Counted from the stretch's first letter, positions 51,838 through 63,283 are shown. The stretch: DNA of 64,000 nt from Nocardioides plantarum (GCF_006346395.1 NZ_VDMS01000001.1:1302001-1366000), one strand, 5' to 3'. Notes: generated by a model from the sequence alone, not told the origin. Translations and numbers: made by a program.

Positions 51838-52794
51838 CTAGGCCCGGGCCTCGTTGACGGCGTACAGCACCACGGAGGCGGCCACGCCGGCGTTGAGCGA
51901 CTCGAGGGTGTTGGCCATCGGGATCGAGACCAGGTGGTCGCAGGTCTCGGCGACCAGGCGGCCCAGGCCGTCGCCCTCGGCGCCGACCACGATCACCAGT
52001 GGGCCGCGGACCAGCTCGCGGTCGGCGACCAGCTCGGGCAGGGAGAGGTCGCCGTCGGCGGCCAGGCCGATCACCTGGCAGCCTTCCTGCTCCTGGAACG
52101 ACTTCAGCTGGCGGACCAGGTTGACGGTCTGCGCCACGGGCAGCCGTGCGGCGGCGCCGGCGCTGGTCTTCCACGCCGAGGCAGTCATGCCGGCCGCCCG
52201 CCGCTCGGGGATCACGACGCCGTGGGCGCCGAACCCGGCGGCGCTGCGGATGATCGCGCCGAGGTTGCGCGGGTCGGTGATCGAGTCGAGCACGACGACC
52301 AGTGCCTTCTCACGGTTCTTGTCGGCGAGCTCGAACAGGTCGTCCGGGTCGGCGTACTCGTAGGGAGGGATGCGCGCGGCGAGGCCCTGGTGGACGGCGC
52401 GGTCGGTGAGCCGGTCGAGCTCGCCCTTGCTGACCTCGAGCAGGCTCAGGCCCTTGTCCTGGGCGATCTTGAAGGCCTCGCGCAGCCGACCGTCGCGCTC
52501 GGCGCCCTCGGCGACGTACAGGCCCGTGATCGGGATGCCCTCGCGCAGCGCCTCGAGGACGGAGTTGCGTCCGGCGATCCACTCGGCGTCGGTGCCCTTG
52601 CGGCGCGGCCCACCCTTGGACGCGGCGCGCTTCTTGGCCTGCACGGCCTTGTGAGCCTTGTGGTATTCGCGCTCGGTGGCCTTGGGCGTGGGCCCGCGGC
52701 CCTCGAGGCCGCGCTTGACGCGACCGCCCGAACCGGCGGTGGGCTTCTTGCTCGTCTTGCGGACCGAGCCCTTGCGTTGAGAGTTACCGGGCAT
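51838..52794 (-). CDS. rlmB: 23S rRNA (guanosine-2'-O-)-methyltransferase RlmB (TrmH family)
   Basis: A 318-residue SpoU/TrmH methyltransferase. An extended Lys/Arg-rich N-terminus (about 1-70) precedes the RNA-binding substrate domain (GRNSVLEALREGIPITGLYV) and the knotted SAM-binding domain. Motif 1 is DSITDPRNLGAIIRSA, motif 2 IVVGAEGDGLGRL and motif 3 IPMANTLESLNAGVAASVVLY. It should methylate a 23S rRNA guanosine (G2251 in E. coli numbering). The ATG 52792-52794 overlaps the cysS stop by one base (TAATG), which fixes the start and shows coupling. Confidence 0.93.
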   Translation of the reverse strand: MPGNSQRKGSVRKTSKKPTAGSGGRVKRGLEGRGPTPKATEREYHKAHKAVQAKKRAASKGGPRRKGTDAEWIAGRNSVLEALREGIPITGLYVAEGAERDGRLREAFKIAQDKGLSLLEVSKGELDRLTDRAVHQGLAARIPPYEYADPDDLFELADKNREKALVVVLDSITDPRNLGAIIRSAAGFGAHGVVIPERRAAGMTASAWKTSAGAAARLPVAQTVNLVRQLKSFQEQEGCQVIGLAADGDLSLPELVADRELVRGPLVIVVGAEGDGLGRLVAETCDHLVSIPMANTLESLNAGVAASVVLYAVNEARA

Positions 52795-54185
52795 TAGATG
52801 AGGCTCCATTTCGGGCCGGTGGGGGTGTCCTCCACCTCGATGCCGGCCGTCTTGATCTGGTCGCGGATGAGGTCCGCGCGGGCGAAGTCCTTGGCGGCGC
52901 GCGCCTCGGCGCGCTGCTCGAGCAGGCCGGCGACGAGGGCGTCGACGGCGGCGGTGAGGGCCGCGTCGTTGCTCGCTCCCCCGCCCCAGGCGGGGTCACG
53001 GGGGTCCAGGCCGAGCACCTGGAGCATGGCCAGCACGCTGGCCGCCTGCTCGGCGGCGTCGTGACCCTCGGCGAGCAGCCGGTTGCCCTCGCGGACGGTG
53101 TCGTAGACGACCGCGACGGCGGCGGGGGTACCGAGATCGTCGTCCATGGCGGCGGCGAACGCGTCGGGCACCTCGGACGCCGTCGGCTCGGGCACCCGCT
53201 CGAGGAAGGTCTCGATGCGCCGGAAGCCGACCGCCGCCTCGTCGAGCGCCTCGAAGGAGAACTCGACATGGGACCGGTAGTGGGCGCTGAGCATGTAGAA
53301 GCGCAGCTCGACGCCGCGCACGCGCTCGAGCACCTTGGGCACCTGCAGGGAGTTGCCGAGCGACTTGCTCATCTTCTCGCCGGCGGTGGTGATCCAGGCG
53401 TTGTGCATCCAGTACGAAGCGAAGTCCTGGCCGGCCGCACGGGACTGGGCCATCTCGTTCTCGTGGTGCGGGAAGCGCAGGTCGAGGCCGCCGCCGTGGA
53501 TGTCGAACGCCCGGCCGAGGTACTTGCCGGCCATCGCCGAGCACTCGATGTGCCACCCGGGCCGACCCGGGCCGTACGGCGAGGGCCACGCCGCCGTCTC
53601 CGGCTCGTGCTCCTTCTTGAAGCCCTTCCACAGCGCGAAGTCGCGGGGGTCGCGCTTGCCACGGGGATCGGCGTCGCCGGCCGCCTCCATGTCGTCGACC
53701 TTCTGACCGGTGAGCTCGCCGTACGACGGCCACGAGCGCACGTCGAAGTAGACGTCACCCGAGCCGTCGTCGGCCGCGTAGGCGTGGCCCCGGGCGATCA
53801 GCGCCTGGATCAGCTCGAGCATCTCGGGCACGTGCCCGGTGGCCGACGGCTCGTAGGTCGGCGGCAGCACGTTGATGGCCGCCAGGGCCTCGGTGAGCCT
53901 GCCGTGCATCTCGTAGGCGAGGTTGAACCACGGCCGGCCCTGCTCGTCGGCCTTGGCGAGGATCTTGTCGTCGATGTCGGTGACGTTGCGGATGAACGTG
54001 ACGGCGTAGCCCTGGTGGGTCAGCCACCGGCGCAGCACGTCGAAGTTGACCGCCGACCGCACGTGCCCGACGTGGGGCTCCGACTGCACCGTGAGACCAC
54101 AGACGTAGATGCCCGCCTTCCCCTCCTCGAGGGGTCGGAAGTCGCGCACCTCGCGCGTCGCGGTGTCGTAGAGCCGGATGGTCAC
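52794..54185 (-). CDS. cysS: Cysteinyl-tRNA synthetase
   Basis: A 463-residue class I aminoacyl-tRNA synthetase. The HIGH motif is HVGH (38-41) and KMSKS is intact in [12 protein letters not shown]. Zinc ligands are C29 (YVCGLTV), the cysteine of GWHIECSAM, and the histidine-glutamate pair of FPHHENE. The C-terminal DALR-like part ends [21 protein letters not shown]. It charges tRNA-Cys. It is followed directly by rlmB. In many actinobacteria this pair continues the ispD-ispF group; here about 3.7 kb of other genes separates them. Confidence 0.97.
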   Translation of the reverse strand: MTIRLYDTATREVRDFRPLEEGKAGIYVCGLTVQSEPHVGHVRSAVNFDVLRRWLTHQGYAVTFIRNVTDIDDKILAKADEQGRPWFNLAYEMHGRLTEALAAINVLPPTYEPSATGHVPEMLELIQALIARGHAYAADDGSGDVYFDVRSWPSYGELTGQKVDDMEAAGDADPRGKRDPRDFALWKGFKKEHEPETAAWPSPYGPGRPGWHIECSAMAGKYLGRAFDIHGGGLDLRFPHHENEMAQSRAAGQDFASYWMHNAWITTAGEKMSKSLGNSLQVPKVLERVRGVELRFYMLSAHYRSHVEFSFEALDEAAVGFRRIETFLERVPEPTASEVPDAFAAAMDDDLGTPAAVAVVYDTVREGNRLLAEGHDAAEQAASVLAMLQVLGLDPRDPAWGGGASNDAALTAAVDALVAGLLEQRAEARAAKDFARADLIRDQIKTAGIEVEDTPTGPKWSLI

Positions 54186-54269
54186 CGGCCGAGTCTATTG
54201 ACTTGCGGGCCTGGTGGCCCATCCCGGCAGCGTGGGACGGATGGGACGAATGTGACCTATCGTCGTCCT

Positions 54270-55514
<1,245 letters not shown>

Positions 55515-55519
55515 TGCGT

Positions 55520-55615
55520 TGGGAAATTCTCCGCTGAAGCGGTGAAACTCCCACCGGTTCGACGAAACTTCGTGATGGAGGTGGGAGTTTCACCACCGGG
55601 GCGGAGAATTTCCCA
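55520..55615. terminator. Nested cruciform hairpins after the C39 gene
   Basis: Outer arms 55520-55534/55601-55615 (15 bases, TGGGAAATTCTCCGC), inner arms 55541-55555/55580-55594 (15 bases, GGTGAAACTCCCACC) and a central ACGAA/TTCGT stem (55562-55573). All pair without mismatch. It lies six bases after the C39 stop and 22 before the convergent SDR stop, so it could terminate both transcripts. Confidence 0.75.
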
Positions 55616-55636
55616 CCGGTGCACCACAGCCCCCAC

Positions 55637-56377
55637 CTACACCCCATAACCCCCGTCGACGTCCAGCTTCTGCCCACTGACGAACCCGGCGCGGTCCGAG
55701 GCCAGGAAGCAGACGGCCTCGGCGACGTCGACCGCCGAGCCGAACCGGCGCAGCGGGATGTGGGAGCGGGTGATCTCGAGGTCGGCGTCGGACAGGTCGC
55801 CGGAGCCGATGAGCCGTTCGGCCATGCCGTCGGTGAGCATCCCGGGGCCGACGGCGTTGACCCGCACCCCGAATCGGCCCTCCTCGGCGGCCAGCGCGCG
55901 CACCAGTGCCTCGACCGCGGCCTTGGGGCCCGACGACAGGCCGTCGCGCACGGGGTAGCGCGCGGTCGCGGCGGTGGTGATCGCGACGAGCGAGCCGCGC
56001 GCGGCCCGCAGGTGCGGGAGCGCGGCGTGGGCGACCGCGAAGAAGGCCGCGGCGTCGGCGGCGAGCTGCTCGGCCATCTGCGCGGGGCTGACCCGCGACA
56101 GGTGCACCATCGGCACGTGCGGGCCGGCCGCGTGCACGAGCGTGTGCAGCCCGCTGCCGTCGTGGGCGACCTGCGCGATCACGCCGGGCACGGAGTCGAG
56201 GTCGTCCAGGTCGAGCCGGTACGCCGCCTCGCGGCCGGGCGGCCGGCGTCGGTAGGTCACCGCGACACGGGCTCCCCGCGCGGCGAGCAGGTCGGCGACC
56301 GCGGCGCCCAGGCCGCCGTTGCCGCCCACCACGAGCGCGACGCCGGTGCGTGCGGCGAAGTCGTCGTCGTACGTCAC
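55637..56377 (-). CDS. SDR-family protein lacking the catalytic tyrosine
   Basis: A 246-residue SDR. The cofactor motif GGNGGLG (18-24) and the VNAVGPGMLTDGM region are normal. At the active site the expected Y-x3-K is S148-x3-K152 (SSGPK), so the catalytic tyrosine is absent. The protein may be inactive or use another residue. The GTG at 56375-56377 overlaps the stop of the molybdopterin oxidoreductase as GTGA, so both are made from one message. The protein ends KLDVDGGYGV, the family's usual terminus. Confidence 0.83.
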   Translation of the reverse strand: MTYDDDFAARTGVALVVGGNGGLGAAVADLLAARGARVAVTYRRRPPGREAAYRLDLDDLDSVPGVIAQVAHDGSGLHTLVHAAGPHVPMVHLSRVSPAQMAEQLAADAAAFFAVAHAALPHLRAARGSLVAITTAATARYPVRDGLSSGPKAAVEALVRALAAEEGRFGVRVNAVGPGMLTDGMAERLIGSGDLSDADLEITRSHIPLRRFGSAVDVAEAVCFLASDRAGFVSGQKLDVDGGYGV

Positions 56378-57894
56378 GACGCCGTGAAGCTGACCGAGTG
56401 CCAGCCGGTCGCCCCGTCGGGCAGTACGTCGGCGCGCACGCTGGTCTGCACGTTGCCGTCGGCGTCGGTCGCGCGCACCGAGACCATGTGCTCGCCCTCC
56501 TCGAGGTCGAGGGTGACCTTCCACTGGACCCAGGTGTCGAGGTTGGCGGCGCGGCCGAGGGTGGCCGGGGTCCACGGGCCGCCGTCCACCTGGACGTCGA
56601 CCGAGGAGATGCCGGTGTGCTGGATCCAGGCGGTGCCGGCCACGACGACCTCACCGGCCGAGACGTCGTCGCCGTCGGAGGGCACCTCGATCGTGGAGGC
56701 CATCTTGACCGGGCCGAGCTCGCCCCAGCCGCGCTGGGTCCAGTAGGCGTCGACCTTCTCGAACGTCGTCACCTCCATCTCGACGACCCACTTGGTGCCC
56801 GAGACGTAGCCGTAGAGGCCCGGGACGATCGTGCGGACGGGGTAGCCGTGGTCGCGCGGCAGCGGGTCGCCGTTCATCGCCACGGCGAGCATGGCCTGGC
56901 GGCCGTCCATGATCACGTCGAGCGGCGTCGCGCAGTCCCAGCCGTCGACGGAGGTCTGCAGGACCGCGTCGGCACCGGCCTGGGGGCCGGCCTCGGCGAG
57001 GATCGGGGCGAGCAGCACACCGCTCCACCAGGCGTTGCCGATGAGGTCGCCACCGACCTCGTTGGAGACGCAGTTGAGGGTGATCCAGGCCTCGACGCCC
57101 TCGCGGGCGATCAGGTCGTTGTAGGTCAGCACGATCTCGCGGTCGACCATGCCGTGGATGCGCAGCTCCCAGTCCTCGGCGAGCAGCACGGGCCGGGAGA
57201 ACGCGGTGTCGATGAGGTAGAACTCGTCGGCCGGCGTCTCCCACGGCTGCACGCCGTCGATGTCGAGCTCGACCCCGGGCGGCACGACCGGCTTCGACAC
57301 CGGCAGCCGCAGGCTCTGCTGCTCGGCCTTCTGCTTGCGCACGTCCTGCCCGAGGAACCGGCTGGCGACCGTGGCCGCCACGGCCGCGCCGGCCACGGCG
57401 GCGATCACCGCGAAGAGGTCGCGGCGCCGTCCGCGCCACACGACGCCGAAGACGTCCTGGTCGTCGAGCGACTGCAGCCGCGACAGCCGCCGGCCGATGG
57501 CGGCCATCGAGGCGACCATCACGACCAGGCCGAGCGCGACGGCGACCAGGTCGGTCGCCTTCGCGCCGTTGACGGCCAGCACCGCGGCGCCGCCGATCAC
57601 CGCGACGACCAGGTAGACGCAGGCCGCAGCGGCGATCGTCCGGCGGCCGAGACGTCCGGCCAGCGCGAAGACGGCGGCCAGGATCAGCAGGATCACCGGG
57701 ATGGTGATCTTCTTGCCGGAGTTCTTGCGGGCCCAGTTGACCAGGTCGGCCGGCGAGTGGTCGCGGACGACGTCGGCCACGGCGACCACGGCGCTCGTCT
57801 GGTCCCACCACGCGGTCAGCGCGTAGTTGACCGCGAGGCCGGTGAACCCGGCCAGCACGCCGGCGAACGACCACGCCGCCACGGACCTCTTCAT
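56374..57894 (-). CDS. Membrane-anchored molybdopterin-dependent oxidoreductase (sulfite oxidase family)
   Basis: A 506-residue protein with about five transmembrane helices (residues 8-185) followed by an exported sulfite-oxidase-type domain. The molybdenum ligand is C275 in [37 protein letters not shown] is the family hallmark, and a C-terminal dimerisation domain ([22 protein letters not shown]) follows. The substrate is not known; the anchor suggests electron transfer to the membrane. ATG 57892-57894 is chosen over GTG 57898-57900. Confidence 0.87.
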   Translation of the reverse strand: MKRSVAAWSFAGVLAGFTGLAVNYALTAWWDQTSAVVAVADVVRDHSPADLVNWARKNSGKKITIPVILLILAAVFALAGRLGRRTIAAAACVYLVVAVIGGAAVLAVNGAKATDLVAVALGLVVMVASMAAIGRRLSRLQSLDDQDVFGVVWRGRRRDLFAVIAAVAGAAVAATVASRFLGQDVRKQKAEQQSLRLPVSKPVVPPGVELDIDGVQPWETPADEFYLIDTAFSRPVLLAEDWELRIHGMVDREIVLTYNDLIAREGVEAWITLNCVSNEVGGDLIGNAWWSGVLLAPILAEAGPQAGADAVLQTSVDGWDCATPLDVIMDGRQAMLAVAMNGDPLPRDHGYPVRTIVPGLYGYVSGTKWVVEMEVTTFEKVDAYWTQRGWGELGPVKMASTIEVPSDGDDVSAGEVVVAGTAWIQHTGISSVDVQVDGGPWTPATLGRAANLDTWVQWKVTLDLEEGEHMVSVRATDADGNVQTSVRADVLPDGATGWHSVSFTAS

Positions 57895-57925
57895 GGCCAC
57901 ATCATGTCTCAGGCATGATCCTCAG

Positions 57926-58441
57926 GTGACCTCCCCGCCTCCGGGCCCGCCTCCGGGCCCGCCTCCCGGCCTGCCGCGGACCGGCATCGGCGTCGACGTG
58001 CACCGCTACGCCGACGGGGTGCCCATGCACCTGGCGGGGCTGTCGTTCCCCGACGAGACGCAGGGCCTCGAGGGCCACTCCGACGCCGACGTCGCGGCCC
58101 ACGCGGCGTGCGACGCCCTGCTGTCGGCCGCCGGACTGGGCGACCTCGGCTCCAACTTCGGCACCGCCGAGCCGGAGTGGTCGGGCGCCTCCGGGGTCTC
58201 CCTGCTCACCGAGACCGCGCGGCGGGTCCGCGCCGCCGGGTTCGAGGTCGGCAACGTGGCGGTGCAGGTGGTCGCCGGCCGTCCCCGGCTCGGCTCACGC
58301 CGTACCGAGGCCGAGGCGGTGCTCTCGGCCGCGGTCGGCGCACCCGTCTCGGTCGCCGCCACCACCACCGACGGCCTGGGTCTCACCGGCCGCGGCGAGG
58401 GTGCCGCGGCGCTCGCCACCGCCCTGGTCTACCCGCGGTAG
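57926..58441 (+). CDS. ispF: 2-C-methyl-D-erythritol 2,4-cyclodiphosphate synthase
   Basis: A 171-residue IspF of the MEP isoprenoid pathway. It closes CDP-ME-2-phosphate to the cyclic diphosphate. [12 protein letters not shown] and [16 protein letters not shown] hold the zinc and substrate residues; [15 protein letters not shown] near the end is conserved. The N-terminus has an extra PPPG repeat (12-base DNA repeat at about 57936-57971) ahead of the domain. The start is GTG 57926. ispD is 0.5 kb downstream on the same strand, separated by an antisense nirD-like gene. Confidence 0.95.
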   Translation: MTSPPPGPPPGPPPGLPRTGIGVDVHRYADGVPMHLAGLSFPDETQGLEGHSDADVAAHAACDALLSAAGLGDLGSNFGTAEPEWSGASGVSLLTETARRVRAAGFEVGNVAVQVVAGRPRLGSRRTEAEAVLSAAVGAPVSVAATTTDGLGLTGRGEGAAALATALVYPR

Positions 58442-58804
58442 TCAGGCGGCGGCAGCCTTGCGGTGTCCGACCAGCACGACACCGTCGATGACCTTGACGG
58501 CGTACGCCGGGACCGCGACGTGGGCGTCCTCGAGGCAGCGGCCGGTGCGCAGGTCGAAGGCGTGCTTGTGGGCCGGGGAGGCGACGAAGGGGACGCCCTG
58601 GCGCACCCCGACGATGCCGCGGGCGATCATCGAGGCCTTGGCGAACGGGTCGTGGTTGCCCAGGGCGTAGACCGCGTCGTCCGCGGCGCGGAAGATCGCC
58701 ACCGACTGCCCGTGCACGAGGGCGGCCACCCCGCGCTCGACCTCGAGGTCGGCGATCTTGCACACGGGCTGCCACTCCTCGCGGGACGGCGACCGAGGCG
58801 TCAT
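58442..58804 (-). CDS. nirD: NirD-like nitrite reductase small subunit (Rieske-fold)
   Basis: A 120-residue NirD-family protein: EWQPVCKIADLEVERGVAALV, then YALGNHDPFAKASMIARGIVG and ASPAHKHAFDLRTGRCLED. NirD has the Rieske fold but lacks the two Cys-His pairs that hold the cluster, and the same holds here. The large subunit NirB is not in the window, so partner and function are uncertain. It sits antisense between ispF and ispD, one base from the ispF stop. ATG 58802-58804 is used. Confidence 0.85.
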   Translation of the reverse strand: MTPRSPSREEWQPVCKIADLEVERGVAALVHGQSVAIFRAADDAVYALGNHDPFAKASMIARGIVGVRQGVPFVASPAHKHAFDLRTGRCLEDAHVAVPAYAVKVIDGVVLVGHRKAAAA

Positions 58805-58908
58805 GCCTGGGAACGTAGATCGGCGCTCGGCACGCACACGTTTCGCCGTGTTACAGCCGTGAAAATGATCGTCGCGGCGCCGGTCTCGACGCCTGGCAGA
58901 CTCGCCTC

Positions 58909-59598
58909 GTGCCCGCCGCCGTCATCGTCCTCGCCGCCGGCTCCGGGACCCGCGTGGGCGCCGAGGTCAACAAGGTGCTGCTGCCGCTGGGCGGCGTCCC
59001 GCTGCTGGCCCGCTCGGTCCTGACCGCGCTCGCGGTCGGTGGGGTGACCCGCGTGCTCGTCGTGGTGCGCGACGGCGAGCAGGACGCGGTCGCCGCCGCG
59101 CTCGGCCCGCACCTGGGGGTCGCCGAGGTCGCGCTCGTGGTCGGAGGTGCGACGCGGCACGACTCCGAGTGGGCGGCCCTGCGCGTGCTGCGCGACGACG
59201 TGGCGTCGGGGGCGATCGACGTCGTCGCGATCCACGACGGGGCTCGCCCGCTGGCCACGACCGGTCTCTTCGACGCCGTGCTGGCCGCGGCCCGCGAGCA
59301 CGGCGGCGCCATCCCGGTGGTGCCGGCGCCGACGCTGCTGGGGCCCGGTGGCGCCGTACCCGGCCTCGGTGCGGTGCAGACCCCGCAGGCCTTCGACGCC
59401 GAGCGGCTGCTCGCGGCCTACGCCGCGGCCGACGCCGACGGCTTCGCGGGCACCGACACCGCCGCCTGCCTGGAGCGCTACGCGCCCGACGTACGGATCG
59501 CGGCCGTGGCCAGCAGCCCGGTCAACCTCAAGGTCACCTGGCCGGACGACCTAGCCCTGGCCGAGGGCCTCGAGCAGCCGGACGTCGTCGGGTCCTGA
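58909..59598 (+). CDS. ispD: 2-C-methyl-D-erythritol 4-phosphate cytidylyltransferase
   Basis: A 229-residue IspD, third enzyme of the MEP pathway (CTP plus MEP to CDP-ME). The CTP-binding [23 protein letters not shown] is at the start; [10 protein letters not shown] and [17 protein letters not shown] follow, and [15 protein letters not shown] ends it. The start is GTG 58909. The last 48 bases overlap the end of a convergent ispD-like gene. Confidence 0.93.
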   Translation: MPAAVIVLAAGSGTRVGAEVNKVLLPLGGVPLLARSVLTALAVGGVTRVLVVVRDGEQDAVAAALGPHLGVAEVALVVGGATRHDSEWAALRVLRDDVASGAIDVVAIHDGARPLATTGLFDAVLAAAREHGGAIPVVPAPTLLGPGGAVPGLGAVQTPQAFDAERLLAAYAAADADGFAGTDTAACLERYAPDVRIAAVASSPVNLKVTWPDDLALAEGLEQPDVVGS

Positions 59599-60105
59599 GA
59601 CCCGGGCGGCACTCGGCGGCGCGGTCACCGTCACCACGTCGTACGACGCCCTGAGCACGCCCACGAGCTCGGTGAGGTCGAGGGACGGCAGGCCGGGGAG
59701 CGCGGCGACCACAGCGGCCGGCAGGACGAGGGGCGAGCAGACGACGAGCAGGTCGTCGCGGTCGACGGTCGCGCCGACGTAGCCGTCGGCGACCCGCTTC
59801 ACGGTGTCGGTGACCGGCCGGGTGCCGACGACCACGGCGCCGGTCTCGGCGCTGCGCGCGACGCATGCGGCGATGAACTCGGGCGGGGTCAGCGGGCACA
59901 GGCTGTCGTGCAGGACCAGCGGCGCCTCGGCCTCGACCAGGCCCTCCCACGGCACGGAGTCGTCGGCGATCGTCACCCCGGCCTCGCCCAGCCCCCAGGC
60001 CGCGGCGGCCACGAGGGACTCACCGTGCACGAGCAGGAACGGCAGCGAGCCGCGACCGTCGGTCAGGACCGTGCCGAGCACCGTGGGTTCGTCGTCGTCG
60101 TACAT
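59551..60105 (-). CDS. Degenerate IspD-like protein, antisense to the end of ispD
   Basis: A 184-residue protein that resembles the middle and C-terminal parts of Isp[24 protein letters not shown] compares with the [10 protein letters not shown] region, then [15 protein letters not shown] and [14 protein letters not shown]. The N-terminal CTP-binding AAGxGxR motif is missing. It is likely a diverged paralogue without cytidylyltransferase activity, kept for another purpose. The reading frame is intact and the codon bias normal, so I do not call it a pseudogene. It is divergent from nothing and convergent with ispD; a hairpin separates it from carD. Confidence 0.7.
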   Translation of the reverse strand: MYDDDEPTVLGTVLTDGRGSLPFLLVHGESLVAAAAWGLGEAGVTIADDSVPWEGLVEAEAPLVLHDSLCPLTPPEFIAACVARSAETGAVVVGTRPVTDTVKRVADGYVGATVDRDDLLVVCSPLVLPAAVVAALPGLPSLDLTELVGVLRASYDVVTVTAPPSAARVSGPDDVRLLEALGQG

Positions 60106-60137
60106 CGGTCCTGACCGTAGACGAGCCCCGGACGCAC

Positions 60138-60165
60138 GACAGCCCCGGCCGGAGCCGGGGCTGTC
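60138..60165 (-). terminator. carD terminator
   Basis: A perfect 12-base stem (60138-60149 with 60154-60165; GACAGCCCCGGC) and CGGA loop, 21 bases after the carD stop. No T-run. It separates carD from the ispD-like gene on the same strand. Confidence 0.75.
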
Positions 60166-60186
60166 GAGGTGGTCTGGGACCAGGGG

Positions 60187-60672
60187 TCAGGACGCGAGGA
60201 CCTCGTCGAGGATGGTCTCGGCCTTGTCCTCGTTGGTGTGCTCGGCCAGGGCCAGCTCGGAGACGAGGATCTGGCGCGCCTTGGCCAGCATCCGCTTCTC
60301 GCCGGCGGACAGGCCACGGTCACGGTCACGACGCCACAGGTCGCGGACGACCTCGGCGACCTTCATGACGTCGCCGCTGTGCAGCTTCTCGAGGTTGGCC
60401 TTGTAGCGGCGCGACCAGTTGGTCGGCTCCTCGACGTGCTCGGCACGGATGACGTCGAACACACGGTCGAGGCCCTCCTTGTCGACGACGTCGCGGACGC
60501 CCACGAGGTCGAGGTTGCAGGCGGGCACGCGGACCACGAGGTCCTGCTGGGCGACGATCCGGAGCACCAGGTATTCGCGGTCCTCCCCCTTGATCGTGCG
60601 CATCTCGATGTCCTCGATGATGGCAGCCCCGTGATTGGGATAGACGACCGTTTCGCCGACGGTGAAAGTCAT
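60187..60672 (-). CDS. carD: CarD-family transcriptional regulator
   Basis: A 161-residue CarD, an essential actinobacterial protein that binds RNA polymerase and stabilises open promoter complexes, mainly at rRNA and stress genes. The N-terminal RNAP-interaction domain (1-58) opens [17 protein letters not shown]; the C-terminal DNA-binding domain has W86 ([14 protein letters not shown]), the residue that wedges into the promoter bubble. Its position beside the ispD region is conserved in actinobacteria. Divergent from the UbiA gene with 186 bases between. Confidence 0.97.
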   Translation of the reverse strand: MTFTVGETVVYPNHGAAIIEDIEMRTIKGEDREYLVLRIVAQQDLVVRVPACNLDLVGVRDVVDKEGLDRVFDVIRAEHVEEPTNWSRRYKANLEKLHSGDVMKVAEVVRDLWRRDRDRGLSAGEKRMLAKARQILVSELALAEHTNEDKAETILDEVLAS

Positions 60673-60858
60673 ATGTGATTGACCCCTTCCTAGGCCTCCA
60701 TCCTAGCACGGCTCAGGAACCTCTCAGACGACGTTTGTGCAGGTCAGAGGCCTAGAGCGACGCTTTGGGGACCTTGACAGAAGCCCGATCGTGTGGTGGC
60801 GAGGGGTTCTCGGGGTGGCGCGGGCGCCCCCGGGCCGCGGTGGTCGATACTGCTCGAC

Positions 60859-61755
60859 ATGGCCAAGGTGCAGGGCAGGAAGCGACGCGACCGTGCCGGG
60901 GATGAGCCCGCGGAGTCGTCGGTCGACGCCCCCGCGAGCGAGCCGACCACCCAGCGGGCCGGGCGGTCGGAGGGCCCGGCCGACGCCGACGTCGTACCGG
61001 CTCCGCGGCGGTTCGCGCCCGGCTCGACCACGGCGCGGCTGCGGCTCTCGGTCCTCGACTCGACGCCGGTGCTGCTGCTCCAGGCCACCCATCCGCGCCA
61101 GGCCCTGGCCACCGGGGCCGGACTGGCGGTGGTGGCGCTGGCCGCCGGCCGCGACCCGCGCGAGGCCGCCGTCGTGGCCGCCACCGCGGTGGTCGGGCAG
61201 GCCGTGCTCGGCTGGCACAACGACCTCGTCGACCGCGCCGTCGACGACCGCCACGACGTGCCGCACAAGCCGGTGGCCGACGGACGGCTCGACCCCGGCA
61301 CGACGTGGTACGCCCTGGTGATCGCGCTGCTGCTGGTCGTCCCGCTCTCGATCTCGACCGGTGTCACCGCCGGTCTCTACTACCTCGCCGCGCTCGTGGT
61401 CGGCCTGTCCGGCAACGTCGCGCTGCGCCGGGGGCGGCTGTCATGGGTCAGCTGGGCGACGCAGTTCGCCCTCTACGCGCCGTACGTCGCCCTCGGCGGC
61501 TGGGGCGGCGACGCCCAGGGCGACCCGCCCGAGGTCGCGATGGTCGTGCTGTTCGCACTGCTCGGCGTCGGGGTGCACGTGCTGCGCGCGATCTGGGGCC
61601 TGGTCGCCGACGACGCGGAGGGGTGGAGCACGCTGCCGCTGGTGCTGGGGCGGCGCCTGGGCGCGGCCCGGCTGCTGGTGGTCACGGCGGCCTACCTCGG
61701 CGTCGTCGTGGCGGCGATGGTGGTCGTGGGCGCGACCGTCGGGCTGCGCCAGTGA
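60859..61755 (+). CDS. UbiA-family prenyltransferase
   Basis: A 298-residue integral membrane prenyltransferase with about seven to eight helices. The first Asp-rich motif is WHNDLVDRAVDDRHD (NDxxDxxxD, about residues 122-136), and DDAEGWSTLPLVLG near residue 256 stands at the second motif position. A charged N-terminus (about 1-50) precedes the helices. It joins an isoprenoid chain to an acceptor, but the acceptor cannot be inferred. ATG 60859 is used; the -10-like GATACT (60846-60851) lies eight bases before it. Confidence 0.83.
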   Translation: MAKVQGRKRRDRAGDEPAESSVDAPASEPTTQRAGRSEGPADADVVPAPRRFAPGSTTARLRLSVLDSTPVLLLQATHPRQALATGAGLAVVALAAGRDPREAAVVAATAVVGQAVLGWHNDLVDRAVDDRHDVPHKPVADGRLDPGTTWYALVIALLLVVPLSISTGVTAGLYYLAALVVGLSGNVALRRGRLSWVSWATQFALYAPYVALGGWGGDAQGDPPEVAMVVLFALLGVGVHVLRAIWGLVADDAEGWSTLPLVLGRRLGAARLLVVTAAYLGVVVAAMVVVGATVGLRQ

Positions 61756-61825
61756 GCGGGCCGGGGGCGACCCCCACTAGTCTTGGCCACGCTCGTCCCC
61801 GTCTCGTCCTTGCGAAGGTCACACC

Positions 61826-62512
61826 ATGCAGCTGCGGCGCCTCCGGTCCCACCGACTGACCCTCCTCGCTGCCGGGGCGCTGCTTGCGTCCACGCTGCTC
61901 AGCGGGTGCGGGTTCGGCTACCAGACCAACCGGATCAACACGATCAGTGCCGGCACCAACGACCGCGCGGGCACCGTCGACGTGCTCGGGGCGGTCGTCA
62001 TCGCCGGCCAGGACGATGTCGGGCTGTTCGTCGCGACGCTGGTCAACAAGGACCTCCAGAACCCGATCTCTCTCGAGGGCATCGAGGAGAGCGACCGGGT
62101 CCAGCCCGAGGGCACCGAGAAGCCCCTCGAGATCGCCCCCAACGGCCGGGTCAGCCTGTTCCAGACCGGCGGCCTGGCCATCGATGGCACCTTCAAGGCC
62201 GGCCAGTTCGTGCCCGTGACGCTGACCTTCTCCAACGGCCAGGCCACCACCGTCAACGTGTCGGTCGTGCCCCCGTGCCACCAGTACTCCCTCGACAAGC
62301 TGACCGAGCTGACGCTCCCGACCGGCACCCCCACCCTCGACCCCGGCACCGGGACCGAGAGCGCGGAGCCGTCGGAGGACACGAGCTCGGAGTCGACCGA
62401 GGAGCCGTCCGAGGGGGCGTCCGAGGGCGCCGAGGAGGACACCGACGCCTACTCGTGCACGGCGCTCCCGGCTGTCGAGCACGGCGGCGGCGAGGGAGAG
62501 GGCACCGAATGA
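61826..62512 (+). CDS. Lipoprotein of unknown function (weak PCuAC-like similarity)
   Basis: A 228-residue lipoprotein. The signal peptide ends in a lipobox L25-S-G-C28. The body (about 35-155) is beta-rich, [26 protein letters not shown], and resembles the cupredoxin-like PCuAC/DUF461 fold, but its Met/His copper ligands are not evident. The C-terminal third is acidic and Ser/Thr/Glu-rich. Its stop overlaps the gpmA start as ATGA, so the two are coupled; the reason for this linkage is unknown. Confidence 0.8.
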   Translation: MQLRRLRSHRLTLLAAGALLASTLLSGCGFGYQTNRINTISAGTNDRAGTVDVLGAVVIAGQDDVGLFVATLVNKDLQNPISLEGIEESDRVQPEGTEKPLEIAPNGRVSLFQTGGLAIDGTFKAGQFVPVTLTFSNGQATTVNVSVVPPCHQYSLDKLTELTLPTGTPTLDPGTGTESAEPSEDTSSESTEEPSEGASEGAEEDTDAYSCTALPAVEHGGGEGEGTE

Positions 62513-63249
62513 GCACCCTGGTCCTGCTCCGCCACGGCGAGAGCGAGTGGAACGCCAAGAACCTGTTCACCGGCTGGGTCGACGTCGACCTGACCGAGGC
62601 CGGCCGCGAGCAGGCCGTCGCCGGCGGCCGGCTGCTCGCCGAGGCCGGGCTGCTGCCCGACGTCCTCCACACCTCGCTGCAGCGCCGTGCGATCACGACC
62701 GCCCACCTCGCCCTCGACGCCTGCGACCGGCACTGGATCCCCGTACGCCGCTCCTGGCGCCTCAACGAGCGCCACTACGGCGCCCTGCAGGGCAAGGACA
62801 AGAAGCAGGTCCGCGACGAGTTCGGCGAGGAGCAGTTCATGCTCTGGCGCCGTTCCTTCGACGTGCCTCCCCCGCCGCTGGCCGACGACGACCGCTACAG
62901 CCCGGTCCGTCTCCCGCAATACTCCGGCTTGGGCGACGACCTCCCCCGCAGCGAGTGCCTCAAGGACGTCATCGGCCGTCTGCTCCCCTACTGGGAGTCC
63001 GACGTCGCCGCCGACCTGCGCGCGGGCGGCATCGTCCTCGTCGCGGCCCACGGCAACAGCCTGCGCGCGATCGTCAAGCACCTCGACGGCATCAGCGACG
63101 ACGACATCGCCGGCCTCAACATCCCCACCGGGCAGCCGCTGGTCTACGACCTCGACGACGACCTCGCCCCGGTCACCCCCGGCGGTCGCTACCTCGACCC
63201 GGTCGCCGCCGCGGCTGCGGCCGAGGCCGTGGCCAAGCAGGGTCACTGA
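62509..63249 (+). CDS. gpmA: 2,3-bisphosphoglycerate-dependent phosphoglycerate mutase
   Basis: A 246-residue glycolytic mutase (3-PG to 2-PG). [12 protein letters not shown] holds the phospho-accepting H9; [24 protein letters not shown] and [15 protein letters not shown] (second catalytic histidine) are all present. The length fits GpmA. It overlaps the lipoprotein gene by four bases and is followed by the third palindrome triplet. Confidence 0.96.
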   Translation: MSTLVLLRHGESEWNAKNLFTGWVDVDLTEAGREQAVAGGRLLAEAGLLPDVLHTSLQRRAITTAHLALDACDRHWIPVRRSWRLNERHYGALQGKDKKQVRDEFGEEQFMLWRRSFDVPPPPLADDDRYSPVRLPQYSGLGDDLPRSECLKDVIGRLLPYWESDVAADLRAGGIVLVAAHGNSLRAIVKHLDGISDDDIAGLNIPTGQPLVYDLDDDLAPVTPGGRYLDPVAAAAAAEAVAKQGH

Positions 63250-63283
63250 CCCAGGCTGGCGGGTGGGTCGTCCGTCCGCTCGC

